Shown: positions 46,701 to 57,782 of the stretch, piece after piece | Layout of the letters: every line of letters starts with the position of its first letter | Position numbering within the stretch: position 1 is the stretch's first letter | Source of the DNA: Closterium sp. Naga37s-1 | Lineage: Eukaryota > Streptophyta > Zygnematophyceae > Desmidiales > Closteriaceae | Reading direction: 5' to 3' | NCBI GenBank assembly: GCA_947471745.1 | Contig: CANJKZ010000537.1 | Coordinates: 441,501-505,500 of the forward strand | DNA length: 64,000 nucleotides | Notes under the pieces: model-generated | Told to the model about the DNA's origin: nothing | Database searches by the model: none | What the model saw: only the letters and a program-made list of their open reading frames with translations | Program-made: the position numbers and the translations under genes

Positions 46701-49700
46701 GCACGCAGTGAGCACGCAGTGAGCACGCAGTGAGCACGCAGTGAGCACGCAGTGAGCACGCAGTGAGCACGCAGTGAGCACGCAGTGAGCACGCAGTGAG
46801 CACGCAGTGAGCACGCAGTGAGCACGCAGTGAGCACGCAGTGAGCACGCAGTGAGCACGCAGTGAGCACGCAGTGAGCACGCAGTGAGCACGCAGTGAGC
46901 ACGCAGTGAGCACGCAGTGAGCACGCAGTGAGTACGCAGTGAGCAGAGCACGCAGTGAGCAGAGCACGCAGTGAGCACGCAGTGAGCACGCAGTGAGCAC
47001 GCAGTGAGCACGCAGTGAGCACGCAGTGAGCAGAGCACGCAGTGAGCAGAGCACGCAGTGAGCAGAGCACGCAGTGAGCACGCAGTGAGCACGCAGTGAG
47101 CACGCAGTGAGCACGCAGTGAGCACGCAGTGAGCACGCAGTGAGCACGCAGTGAGCACGCAGTGAGCACGCAGTGAGCACGCAGTGAGCAGGCAGTGAGC
47201 ACGCAGTGAGCACGCAGTGAGCACGCAGTGAGCACGCAGTGAGCACGCAGTGAGCACGCAGTGAGCAGACAGTGAGCAGGCAGTGAGCAGGCAGTGAGCA
47301 CGCAGTGAGCATGCAGTGAGCAGGCAGTGAGCACGCAGTGAGCAGGCAGTGAGCACGCAGTGAGCAGGCAGTGAGCACGCAGTGAGCACGCAGTGAGCAC
47401 GCAGTGAGCACGCAGTGAGCACGCAGTGAGCACGCAGTGAGCACGCAGTGAGCACGCAGTGAGCACGCAGTGAGCACGCAGTGAGCACGCAGTGAGCACG
47501 CAGTGAGCACGCAGTGAGCACGCAGTGAGCACGCAGTGAGCCACGCAGTGAGCACGCAGTGAGCACGCAGTGAGCACGCAGTGAGCACGCAGTGAGCACG
47601 CAGTGAGCAGGCAGTGAGCAGGCAGTGAGCACGCAGTGAGCACGCAGTGAGCACGCAGTGAGCACGCAGTGAGCACGCAGTGAGCACGCAGTGAGCACGC
47701 AGTGAGCACGCAGTGAGTACGCAGTGAGCAGAGCACGCAGTGAGCAGAGCACGCAGTGAGCACGCAGTGAGCACGCAGTGAGCACGCAGTGAGCACGCAG
47801 TGAGCACGCAGTGAGCACGCAGTGAGCACGCAGTGAGCAGACAGTGAGCAGGCAGTGAGCAGGCAGTGAGCACGCAGTGAGCACGCAGTGAGCACGCAGT
47901 GAGCACGCAGTGAGCACGCAGTGAGCACGCAGTGAGCACGCAGTGAGCACGCAGTGAGCAGGCAGTGAGCACGCAGTGAGCACGCAGTGAGCACGCAAAG
48001 AGCACGCAGTGAGCACGCAGTGAGCACGCAGTGAGCACGCAGTGAGCACGCAGTGAGTACGCAGTGAGCAGAGCACGCAGTGAGCAGAGCACGCAGTGAG
48101 CACGCAGTGAGCACGCAGTGAGCACGCAGTGAGCACGCAGTGAGCACGCAGTGAGCACGCAGTGAGCACGCAGTGAGCACGCAGTGAGCACGCAGTGAGC
48201 ACGCAGTGAGCACGCAGTGAGCACGCAGTGAGCACGCAGTGAGCACGCAGTGAGCACGCAGTGAGCACGCAGTGAGCACGCAGTTAGCAGGCAGTGAGCA
48301 CGCAGTGAGCACGCAGTGAGCACGCAGTGAGCACGCAGTGAGCACGCAGTGAGCACGCAGTGAGCACGCAGTGAGCACGCAGTGAGCACGCAGTGAGCAC
48401 GCAGTGAGCAGGCAGTTAGCAGGCAGTGAGCACGCAGTGAGCACGCAGTGAGCACGCAGTGAGCACGCAGTGAGCACGCAGTGAGCACGCAGTGAGCACG
48501 CAGTGAGCACGCAGTGAGCACGCAGTGAGCACGCAGTGAGCACGCAGTGAGCACGCAGTGAGCACGCAGTGAGCAGGCAGTTAGCAGGCAGTGAGCACGC
48601 AGTGAGCACGCAGTGAGCACGCAGTGAGCACGCAGTGAGCACGCAGTGAGCACGCAGTGAGCACGCAGTGAGCAGGCAGTTAGCAGGCAGTGAGCACGCA
48701 GTGAGCACGCAGTGAGCACGCAGTGAGCACGCAGTGAGCACGCAGTGAGCACGCAGTGAGCACGCAGTGAGCACGCAGTGAGCACGCAGTGAGCACGCAG
48801 TGAGCAGGCAGTGAGCAGGCAGTGAGCAGGCAGTGAGCAGGCAGTGAGCACGCAGTGAGCACGCAGTGAGCACGCAGTGAGCACGCAGTGAGCACGCAGT
48901 GAGCACGCAGTGAGCACGCAGTGAGCACGCAGTGAGCACGCAGTGAGCACGCAGTGAGCACGCAGTGAGCACGCAGTGAGCACGCAGTGAGCACGCAGTG
49001 AGCACGCAGTGAGCACGCAGTGAGCACGCAGTGAGCACGCAGTGAGCACGCAGTGAGCACGCAGTGAGCAGGCAGTTAGCAGGCAGTGAGCACGCAGTGA
49101 GCACGCAGTGAGCACGCAGTGAGCACGCAGTGAGCACGCAGTGAGCACGCAGTGAGCACGCAGTGAGCAGGCAGTTAGCAGGCAGTGAGCACGCAGTGAG
49201 CACGCAGTGAGCACGCAGTGAGCACGCAGTGAGCACGCAGTGAGCACGCAGTGAGCACGCAGTGAGCACGCAGTGAGCATGCAGTGAGCACGCAGTGAGC
49301 ACGCAGTGAGCACGCACCTCACTGTCGAACAGGTCCACGTGCTCCCACTCCACGTTGGTGACCACCGCAATGGCGGGGGACAGCTCCAGGAAGGCACCAT
49401 CGTACTCGTCCGCCTGCCACGCCACGCCACGCACGGGACAGTTCAGCACAGCGCAGAGCAGTGCAGCCGCACAGAGCAGAGCAGCGCAGCGCAGCGCTGC
49501 ATTGAAACAACGAGCAGAGGTCCACAAACAAGAAGCCCGCTCTCTCTTTCCCTCTCGGGTAGAAACAAACTCCTGACTCTGGAGGTGCCGTGAGGGACAG
49601 TCAGTGCTCGCCCGGGCTGAAAACACGCGGACAGTTCCGGGAGAAAAGGCTTCCATTCTTGCATGCGTGCATGCATCACATCACATCACATCACATCACA

Positions 49701-52700
49701 TCACATCACATCACATCACATCACATCACATCACATCACACGCACCACATGCAACTCGTTCGCTCCGCTCTCTCAAGGCTTATCATGTCACGCATACAGG
49801 ATCAAGGGTCTCTCAACGCTCGGGCTCTAATGAATCATGACACGCGGGGGGCAGCAACGGGAAGGTGGTTTGACGTGCAGAGTCTGGGCGGCAAGGGGGG
49901 CGGCTCACCTCCAGCACCATCATGCTCGCACCGTCATCGACCAATGCGTTGCCGCCACCTGGCAGCTGCAGGCATGGCAGAGTTTGGACCGGGGAAAGGT
50001 GGCGCGGAGAGAAGGTGAGAGGCAATGGGGCATGTGAGAGGCAATGGGGCATGTGAGAGGCAATGGGGCATGTGAGAGGCAATGGGGCATGTGAGAGGCA
50101 ATGGGACATGTGAGAGGTAATGGGGCATGTGAGAGGCAATGGGGCATGTGAGAGGCACGGGCATGTGAGAGGCAATGGGGCATGTGAGAGGCAATGGGGC
50201 ATGTGAGAGGCAATGGGGCATGTGAGAGGCACGGGCATGTGAGAGGCAATGGGGCATGTGAGAGGCAATGGGGCATGTGAGAGGCAATGGGGCATGTGAG
50301 AGGCACGGGCATGTGAGAGGCAATGGGGCATGTGAGAGGCACGGGCATGTGAGAGGCACGGGCATGTGAGAGGCAATGGGGCATGTGAGAGGCAATGGGG
50401 CATGTGAGAGGCAATGGGGCATGTGAGAGGCACGGGCATGTGAGAGGCAATGGGGCATGTGAGAGGCAATGGGGCATGTGAGAGGCAATGGGGCATGTGA
50501 GAGGCAATGGGGCATGTGAGAGGCACGGGCATGTGAGAGGCACGGGCATGTGAGAGGCACGGGCATGTGAGAGGCACGGGCATGTGAGAGCACCGGCATG
50601 GGAAAGTGAGCGTACCTGAGGCACATTGGCGCCAATGACAGCAGCGAGGGGGACCCCCATCTGGCGCAGCACCCATGTGAGCATTGCCGTCGTCGTGCTC
50701 TTGCCTGCCATGCCATGCCACCCTCCCGGGAAGAAGCAGGCATGCAATGTGGGGGCAGCAGCAAGGCAAAGCAAGGCAAGGCAAGGCAAGCAAGGGCGGG
50801 GGGACGAGAGAGAGGGGAATGACAGGGACGGTGAAGTTGGGAATATTCTTGGCCGGATGAGTACAGGAGGTTGCGGCACGAGAGTTGAGATCAGAGGGCC
50901 GCACCGAGGGTGGGTTGAACCCAGTGTATTGTATAAAGAAGAAACACGTGGTGAGTGTGTGGCAAGACAGGAGGTGCTGTGTGTGTGGCAGGCGTTGCAT
51001 GAGGGAGATGGGAGTGAGTGGATGGGACGGTGGGGAGGCTAACAGCTATGAGTCAGAGCGACTGCTCATGTGAATATCGGGGGGCCCGTGTGAACGGTGC
51101 ATGAAATGGAATGAACAGTGAATGGCATGGCACGCATGGCATGGCATGGCATGAACAGTGGACGCACCATGGGTACCAGCTACAGCAATCAAGTCGAATG
51201 ATGACGTCATCATGCCAAGCCACTGCCAGCGTTTGAGGCTGCGAGAGGGGAGAGATGCAGAGGAGAAAGAGGAGAGAGGGCTTAGGGTTACCAAGGGAGA
51301 TTGGAGAGAGCAGGGGAAGGGAGGGAGAAGTGAGGAGAGAGGAGACAGAATGAGGTATGGGATGTGACAGGATAGTATGAGTTGTGGAGGTGCCTCAATA
51401 AAGGAAGGTGTGGATGTAGTGTGTGGGGTGGGGAGACAGAATGAGAAGAAGGCTCATGCGCTTCACATGCTGATGCATGGATTCCCCCACATGCGTAGAC
51501 AACCGGCCTTCCCCCATCAGCATGCCATCATCGCACCATCTACTCACACTCGCATGCCCAGCCTCCATGCCCTACGAGCACGCCTCTCTCTCTCTCACAC
51601 ACACACACACCCTCCCCCCCACACATACACAGACACACAGCCACACCCACACACCAACACACAGAGACACACACAACCCCCCCCTTCCCTCCCACCCCCC
51701 CCCCCCCCCCTCCCTCCCACCCGCACACAAGCACACATGAGCGCCCCATCGCCGTGCACTCACACGGGCACGCCCAGCTGCCGCGCGCGCAGCACCTCCA
51801 CATTATCCGCCGCCACCGCACTCGACACCACCACCACCAGCGCCCCACTCGCTCCCCCTCTCACCGCCCCCTCGCCCCCCTCCTCCCCCTCCTCCCTTGC
51901 TCCCCCTTCCATCCGCGCTCCCCCGGCGGCCTGCAGGGTGTGCTGCAGGGCGGAGTCGATGTGAGCGGCCGAGTGCCCCACGTACGCCACTGCGCCATGC
52001 TGCTGCACGCGCTGCAGCTGCGCGCTCGCACTGCTGTCGGAGCCTGACACCAGGTAACCCTGACAGGGGGGGGAGGGGGGGGGGGTGGAGTCGCCGTTGT
52101 AACAGGATAGAACCAGATGGGCGGGTGCATGGCATGGCAGCAAAGACCGTTGTTTCACTCGTTCACGATCGCTAGATCCATGTGCGGCAGTCCGACGGCT
52201 CATGATACTCGTGCCTTCAGCGTGCGCAACCATCACAGCGCGCGGGCAACGCTGCTGGACGACTCATGTCATGTGATGTGATCTGTCTGCCGCACAATGC
52301 GGCCATGCCACCTCCGCGTGCCGCTCACCTGCTTCAGCGCCACTGCGGCCAGCGCCGACAGCCCCGATCCGCCGATCCCGATGAAATGCACGCCCACGGG
52401 CCTCGCGGCTGTGCATTCCGAACCTGCCGAACCCTCTCCGACCCGCCGCGCTGCCCCTCCGCCTTCCCCGTCCGCGCCCTCCTCGCCTCCTCTGCTTCTC
52501 CCTTCCGCCGCACCTTCCCCGCCTCCTTCCCTTTCCTCCTCGCCGCGCGCATCAGACCTGGTCGCCGCGCAGATCGCGGCGCGGCGCGATCGGCTCGCCA
52601 CGGCTTTCCACGTGGGTGCACAGAAAGCGATGCCGCTCGCTACGAGTCGACTAGAACCATGAAGCGGCGAACTTGATCGTTCTGACAGAATAATGGGCTC

Positions 52701-52829
52701 CTGGAGACTAAGGGACCTGGTCAATGGCACGGCGTGGCGCGAGTGACACGTCAGCTGCCTAGATGGAACCTTACCAGCAAAGGCGGCGCGCGGAGAGCTG
52801 CAATGCAGTTGCTGCGCGATTGCCGTCAT
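40743..52829 (-). CDS. murC: Plastid-targeted UDP-N-acetylmuramate--L-alanine ligase (MurC), 14 exons (794 aa)
   Basis: MurC adds L-Ala to UDP-MurNAc, the first peptide step of peptidoglycan synthesis. Exons: 52829-52329, 52059-51764, 51238-51168, 50704-50616, 49965-49909, 49413-49318, 44501-44425, 44109-43731, 43494-43273, 43025-42946, 42447-42378, 41846-41751, 41510-41252, 40834-40743; all phases match (795 codons). The first 90 or so residues (Ser/Arg-rich, few acids) form a plastid transit peptide. Motifs: VHFIGIGGSGLSALA (UDP-binding, 147-161), AGTHGKSTTT (ATP loop, about 286-295), ADEYDGAFL, TNVEWEHVDLFD, CGDNAGSRALV, VDDYAHHPSE, FQPHTFSRLAQF, YSAREENRWGVSGADLA and VIMTLGAG near the end. 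Together these fit MurC better than MurD, MurE or MurF. Low-complexity insertions make it longer than bacterial enzymes (about 460-490). Introns hold at least four different satellites. The final exon after LGAGDF is less certain. Confidence 0.93.
40884..41239. repeat. GGAGA pentanucleotide array in the last MurC intron
   Basis: About 70 units of GGAGA with GCGGA, GCAGA and GGAAAAAA variants. On the coding strand it starts 12 bases after the donor of exon 13. CTCTC-type coding-strand sequence could act as an extended pyrimidine tract. Confidence 0.95.
44327..44340. repeat. Palindrome TTGAGGCGCCTCAA in a MurC intron
   Basis: An exact 14-base copy of the core of the palindrome at 18889-18904. 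It lies between two diverged direct repeats (about 44279-44326 and 44379-44425) that contain TGCACAATATCATGC. Confidence 0.65.
44837..49317. repeat. 4.5-kb satellite of an 11-bp unit inside MurC intron 6
   Basis: About 400 copies of GAGCACGCAGT. The variants are GAGCAGGCAGT, a 16-base form with an extra GAGCA, a homogenised block of GAGCACGCGGT at about 45767-45955, and TTAGCAGGCAG copies. Variant clusters recur (for example GTTAGCAGG at 48286, 48415, 48577, 48675, 49075, 49173, and AGTACGCAGTGAGCAGAGC at 46931, 47716, 48056), showing higher-order segmental duplication. The array starts directly at the exon 6 donor. All three minus frames stay open because 11 is not a multiple of three and the 33-base cycle lacks stops on that strand, so the 1100-1600-residue frames are artefacts. 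Confidence 0.97.
49677..49740. repeat. ACATC pentanucleotide array in MurC intron 5
   Basis: About 13 perfect copies of ACATC between exon 6 and exon 5 of MurC. Confidence 0.95.
50021..50600. repeat. 19/17-bp minisatellite in MurC intron 4
   Basis: About 30 copies of GGGGCATGTGAGAGGCAAT interspersed with the 17-base form GGGCATGTGAGAGGCAC. The array ends about 15-20 bases from the exon 4 donor at 50615. The mixture of two unit types is arranged in blocks, again pointing to segmental duplication. Confidence 0.95.
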
Positions 52830-53605
52830 CTCGCGACTCGAGAAGATGCAAGACTCGGAGCTGATAGCAGCTTCATTCGAGAATCTCGTAAGCAGCTGTG
52901 GCGGGAAAAGATGGTGTGGCGATCAGGTCGTGAGGAAACAGACAAAGGTTGGGCTTGATTGATTTGGTTGATGACGTTGGGTTAGGGTTTCGGGATGGCA
53001 TTGAGAGCGTTGTTTCGGAGGTCCCTCAAACCGCTGTTACATTTGCGAACAGTTTCATTGTGACTGGCAGAGCTGTGACAGAGGGTTCCAAAATTGACAT
53101 CGATACATTTTGGGACGATGCGAAACACGGTCTCTTGCAACATGCAAGGAGTTGTGGATGGGGTGTGGATGTTTCTCTTATCATTTTTATCTCTGGATTC
53201 TGGAACACTTCCCAACCGCTAAAACAACGTTTGGAGACTACGGAAACTCACTAAACCGCCTTGAATTGTACCATCATGACACATCCTACAGGAGCTTCAG
53301 TGGGTCGTAGGGCGTTTCCACTTACAAAGTTGACGGTGCTGTGCATTTCGACGAGGTTTTGGCCTGTCCGGACTGCAGTCCACTGCAGTCACGTTCTAGT
53401 ACTAGACACGCAGCACAGCATTGCTGCAAATGCTGATTCTCGCATCGCATCCCCGCACGCCCTTGCTTGTGAACCAGCTTCAAGAGGAAGTGCGTGAAAC
53501 TCCCATCGAGATGCTCCGCTCATCGCCGCCACTCGCCCCGTTTCCCATTCCGTTTCCTTCATTTTCCGTCGCCACCACCTCAACTCGGCCCATTCTTACA
53601 CCGAC
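52830..53605. other. Divergent promoter region of MurC and TBL
   Basis: About 780 bases between the two starts. An open stretch at 52949-53254 lacks an ATG start and recognisable features. No specific core element is claimed. Confidence 0.5.
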
Positions 53606-56600
53606 ATGCGATACGCGTGCTTCGCGGCCACTCTAGCGTCAACGGGAGCGACGCTCCTTAGAGTCTCATTGGCTTCGTTATTAGCACTCGCGGTCTTGTG
53701 CTTCTATTGGCTCCTCTTCAACGACCCGTCCAACCGAAATTCGGACTTGCTGAGACCAATACTCTCCCAGAAGGAAACTCAGGTGCCTATCCCAGGCGAA
53801 ACCGAGACGACTGAAACATTTTCGCAGAAACAGCCTGAGGTTGCTGGGGTGGTCGCTCAGGTGGTTACAACAGAGTGCGATTTATATGAGGGCCAATGGG
53901 TGAGGGACACGTCACGGCGTCATTATTATCAAGGGGAGGAGTGCGCGTGGTTGGGATACTGGGAGCAGTACCAGTGCCACCGCACGCACAGAGCGCGCAG
54001 CAGAGAAGCAAGAGGGAAGGGGGACAAGTTCGGGGCCGACCTGGGAGAGCAGCAGCAGCAGCAGGGGAAGGAGAAGGAGGAGAAGGAGGAGAAGGAGGAG
54101 GGGGAGCAGGGGGATGAGCTGTATCGCAGTTTTGGGTATGAGGAGTACAGATGGCAGCCCGCAGGGTGCTCGCTGCCTGCCTTCAATGCCTCTGACTTCC
54201 TCACCAGGTGAGGCTGGGAGGCTGGGATGTTGGTAGGCTGGGATGATGGGAGGCTGGGATGTTGTAACGATGTAACAGTGTAACATTGCAACTCTGTGCA
54301 TCTCCTGTCCGTCTGCAGTACATCTTATGGTACCTGTTTCAATTGCCTGCTTTCCTCAACACCTGTGAGCATATGCGTGTCACAACACAGCACGTGAGAC
54401 ACGCATACACGCCGTTCCTCCTCCTCTTTCCATGCCATGCCCCATATCCGTCCGTACCTCTCTGTATCTCCCCTTTGCCCCTCGTCCTCTACCACTCCTT
54501 CCCCACCACCCCACCCCCCATTCATGGTTCCCGCCCTGCCAGGGTGCGGCATCGCAGCATTGTGTTTGCAGGCGACTCCCTCAGCCAGCAGCAGTTCCTC
54601 TCCCTCCTCTGCCTCCTCGCCCCCACCCCCCGCTTCATCCCCCTCCCCTCCCCGCCTCCGCCGCACCTCCCCGTCCCCGCTCCCTCCTCCCCTCTCTCGC
54701 AACCATCCAACCTGAACCAACCTCACTCCCTAAACCCCGACCCATCTCAGCCTGACACTCTCAACACTGCTGGGGCAGCAGCTCAAGCAGCAGAGGGCGC
54801 AGCAGAGGGCGCAGCAGAGGGCGCAGCAGAGGGCGCAGCAGAGGGCGCAGCAGAGGGCGCAGCAGAGGGCGCAGCAGAGGGCGCAGCAGGGGGCGCAGGA
54901 GAGGGCGCAGCAGCAGAGGCAGGTGTGGAGGTGGTGGCAGTGGGGCACCTGTTCGGGCTGTCGTGGGCGAGGAGACCTGTGGCGGGCACGGAGAGGGGCG
55001 CTGCCTTCTGGTTCCCCCACGCCAACCTCACCGTGCTGCAGCGCACCGCCAACTGGCTCGTGCACGTGGAGAGGGTGGAGCAGGTGGCGGAAGGGGGACA
55101 GGGGGGAGAGAGCAGCCGCATGAACGTGGGTGGAAGTGACAGTAGCAGCAGTGGTAGCAGCAACAGTACGGACAGCAGCAGCAGTGGTGCCACCACCAGC
55201 AGCAACAACAGCACCACCGGGAGCAGCAGTGGCAGTGGGAGCAGCAGCAACAGCACGGCAGCAGCAGCAGCAGCAGCAGCGGGGCAGTACAAGCGAGTGG
55301 CGCACATGTATCGCATGGATGCCTTCCTGCACCGCCACCTCATGCGCTTCCACCTCCTTGTTCTCAGCACCGCCCACCACTGGACCCACGACAGGTGACC
55401 GCAGCGGTGCGCGTGAGCGCGTCTCGGCAGCGAGGGTTATTATATGTTTGAGCAGGCAGTGGGGCAACGAGAGCTTCAGTCTCACTGATCCGTCAATTGA
55501 TTCTGTATCATGGACCGAGCAGTAATCCCCTTCAACCATAATCCGCCTCGTGAATCCCTCTTCAAGATTCCCCTCTCTCTTCCCCTCCCCCTCCCCCCCC
55601 CACTCCGCCACATCCATACCCCCATTCCCCTTCGTGTCCTGTGCCATTCATCATTCCCAAGCAGCTTCCAGCGCTACAACCTCGCCCTCCAAACCTCCCC
55701 CACTACCCGCCCAGCCCTTCTCCCAGCCAGCCAATCAGACAACGCCACAGTGTACTCTGTGCTGCGGCAGGAAGCATTGACAGCTGTTCTTGGTAACATC
55801 ACCTCCACTATAGTCACACTGCGAGGAGCAGCAGCAGCAAACAGCACAAGCAGCAACAGCAGCCCTGGGGGACACGAAGCAGGGTCGTATCCTCCCGTGC
55901 TTGCAAGCAGTGGCAGCACTGAGTCTTCCCCCCAGCCACACCCGTCCCACAGCATGGGAGGTGCGTCAGCAAGCATCGCAGCGCTGTCCAGGGACGCGCG
56001 CATGGCCATGGGCCCGCCTCCTCTCGTGCTGCTGCGCACGCTGTCTCCAGCGCACTTTGCTGCCGGCACGTGGAGCACAGGCGGACGCTGCGACGGGTTT
56101 CAGGTGAGAGCGCTTGCCTCTCCAGCTTCTCCTGTCTGCCTCTGCCTCTGCCTCTGCCTCTGCCTCTGCCTCTGCCTCTGCCTCTGCCTCTGCCTCAGCC
56201 TCTGCCTCTGCCTCTGCCTCGGCCTCTGCCTCTGCCTCTGCCTCTGCCTCTGCCTCTGCCTCTGCCTCTGCCTCTGCCTCTGCCTCTTCCTCTGCCTCTG
56301 CCTCTGCCTCTGCCTCTGCCTCTGCCTCTGCCTCTGCCTCTGCCTCTGCCTCTGCGTCTGGCCCACAATCCATGCATTGCCTTCTTCGCGTGTACCTACT
56401 CCCCTCCCCCCTCCCCCTCCCCCTCCCCCTCTACTTCCCCCTCCCCCTCCACCTCCACTTCCCCCTCCCCCTCCACCTCCACTTATTTCCGATTCTTATC
56501 CTACTTGGTTCACCGACCTTGTTCTCTGTTTCTCTCATCGTGGTACAAAACTCTTGCTGTGACACAGCACGATGGGGTACGACCGTACGACTATGGTTAT

Positions 56601-57366
56601 GATATGGATGACAACATTACCCACCCGGGCAGGCATCTCACGAGTCTGCCTCACTGTCCCTAAGCGTCTGTCTGTTCCCTCCTCTTCTGCACTGCTGCTT
56701 TCTGTACAGGACCCACTACCAGCAGAGGAGGCATGTGTCGGCACGGGGCAATGCAGGGACACAGCAGCCGAGGATGCTATCTGTGCTGCAGCAGAGGTGG
56801 GGAGAGCATTGGCAGAGGCAGATGGGGCAGAGGGCACGGAAGTAGCGCAAGCAGGGGCAGAGCGGGCAGAAGCAGGAGCGGTGCGAGCAGCATCAGCAGG
56901 AGATGAAGGAGTTAGGGCAGCAACAGCTTCAGGGGGGCTTCGAGAAGCAGCAGAGGGTGCATCAGCCCTTTCAGTAACATGGCTACGCTTGATGAACGTC
57001 TCTTTTCTCTCTGCTCTAAGGGCCGATGCGCATGTGGCATCATTCTACACCCACCGCAGAGCACCAAAGCAGAAACGCAGAGAGTTTGAAACGGAAGGGG
57101 CTAAAGGCAGCTCTCAGTTTGATGCAGAGGCCACAAGGAGTGGGCAGTGGAGCTTGCCTTTCCTCGAAGCTGGCTTGGAAGGTGCCGTGTCTAATGTGAC
57201 AGGACAAGAAGCTCTGGGGGATTCGAGAGAGAATACCATACCTGGTGATGGAGTGGGGACGCTTGTGCGAGACTGTGTGCATTGGTGTCTGCCTGGAGTG
57301 CCTGATACGTGGAATGAGTTGCTGTACGCTGAAATGATCAGATCCGGAAAATTTCCATTAACATAG
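53606..57366 (+). CDS. Trichome birefringence-like (TBL/DUF231) wall O-acetyltransferase, 5 exons (about 863 aa)
   Basis: Exons 53606-54207, 54543-55394, 55456-55504, 55672-56103, 56710-57366 (864 codons). Residues about 15-37 form an N-terminal membrane anchor ([19 protein letters not shown]), as in Golgi type II proteins. The TBL domain starts [11 protein letters not shown], then [18 protein letters not shown]. The GDS motif is in [14 protein letters not shown] (G211-D212-S213), followed by [38 protein letters not shown] and [10 protein letters not shown]. The C-terminal DxxH motif is [19 protein letters not shown] (D833, H836). GDS and DxxH supply the Ser-His-Asp triad that transfers acetyl to wall polysaccharides; the acceptor polymer is unknown. 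It is about twice the usual 400-500 residues because of Lys/Glu, AEGA, Ser/Asn and Ala-rich insertions. The 49-base exon 3 is the least certain part of the model. Confidence 0.85.
54789..54912 (+). repeat. 12-bp coding repeat in TBL exon 2
   Basis: About ten copies of GCAGAGGGCGCA encode AEGA tandemly, placed just after the GDS-proximal block. The unit is a multiple of three, so the frame is kept. Confidence 0.92.
56139..56358. repeat. GCCTCT hexanucleotide array in TBL intron 4
   Basis: About 36 units of GCCTCT with rare single-base variants begin about 35 bases after the exon 4 donor. C-rich CCCTCC runs follow to about 56480. All frames on both strands are open here, which produces spurious LCLCLC and AEAEAE frames. 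Confidence 0.95.
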
Positions 57367-57782
57367 TAAAACAGTTTGGATTGAAACAAGAATCTACCAA
57401 GTTCCACGACCTACGGGACTTGTTTTGGGTAGGATCGTACAAGCATATGTCAAGCATTATGGTTCTCTGAATTTCTATATCCTTTTCACCCAGGAAGGTA
57501 CCATAATTGTTCTAACAGTACATTATTTTAGCAGAAGTGCAAGAGGCAGACAAAAGAAAACACCAGACAGCAGAAAGAAACAAACACCTACAATCCTGGA
57601 CAGAGCCTGTGAACTACCACAACAAAGAGAAACCACTCTGCACCACACGCAACTTGTGAACCACCACCCTGCATCTCTGTATACCATGCTCTACCACCAG
57701 TCGGTGCAACCGATGCCACTACTGCTTGACCCCAGGTTCACTGCACCTGCTCGACTGCAGCAGCCGTTATCTTCTCGACGCA
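57367..57782. other. Convergent spacer between TBL and the Pro/Glu-rich gene
   Basis: A 416-base AT-richer region holding both 3' ends. No coding frame of its own supported. Confidence 0.55.

Noticed and set aside
44751-49656. Very long minus-strand open frames (about 1150-1620 residues) reading repeats of CSLRAHCVLTA
   Set aside because: They arise because the 33-base cycle of the 11-bp satellite has no stop on that strand. The same stretch is an intron of MurC and all three frames are open alike.
50021-50600. Regularly repeated 19/17-bp units suggestive of a CRISPR array
   Set aside because: Units are contiguous with no unique spacers and lie in a eukaryotic intron; this is a minisatellite.
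52949-53254. 101-codon open stretch with a hydrophobic end upstream of TBL
   Set aside because: No ATG at its start, no recognisable motif, and it lies in a promoter region between divergent genes.
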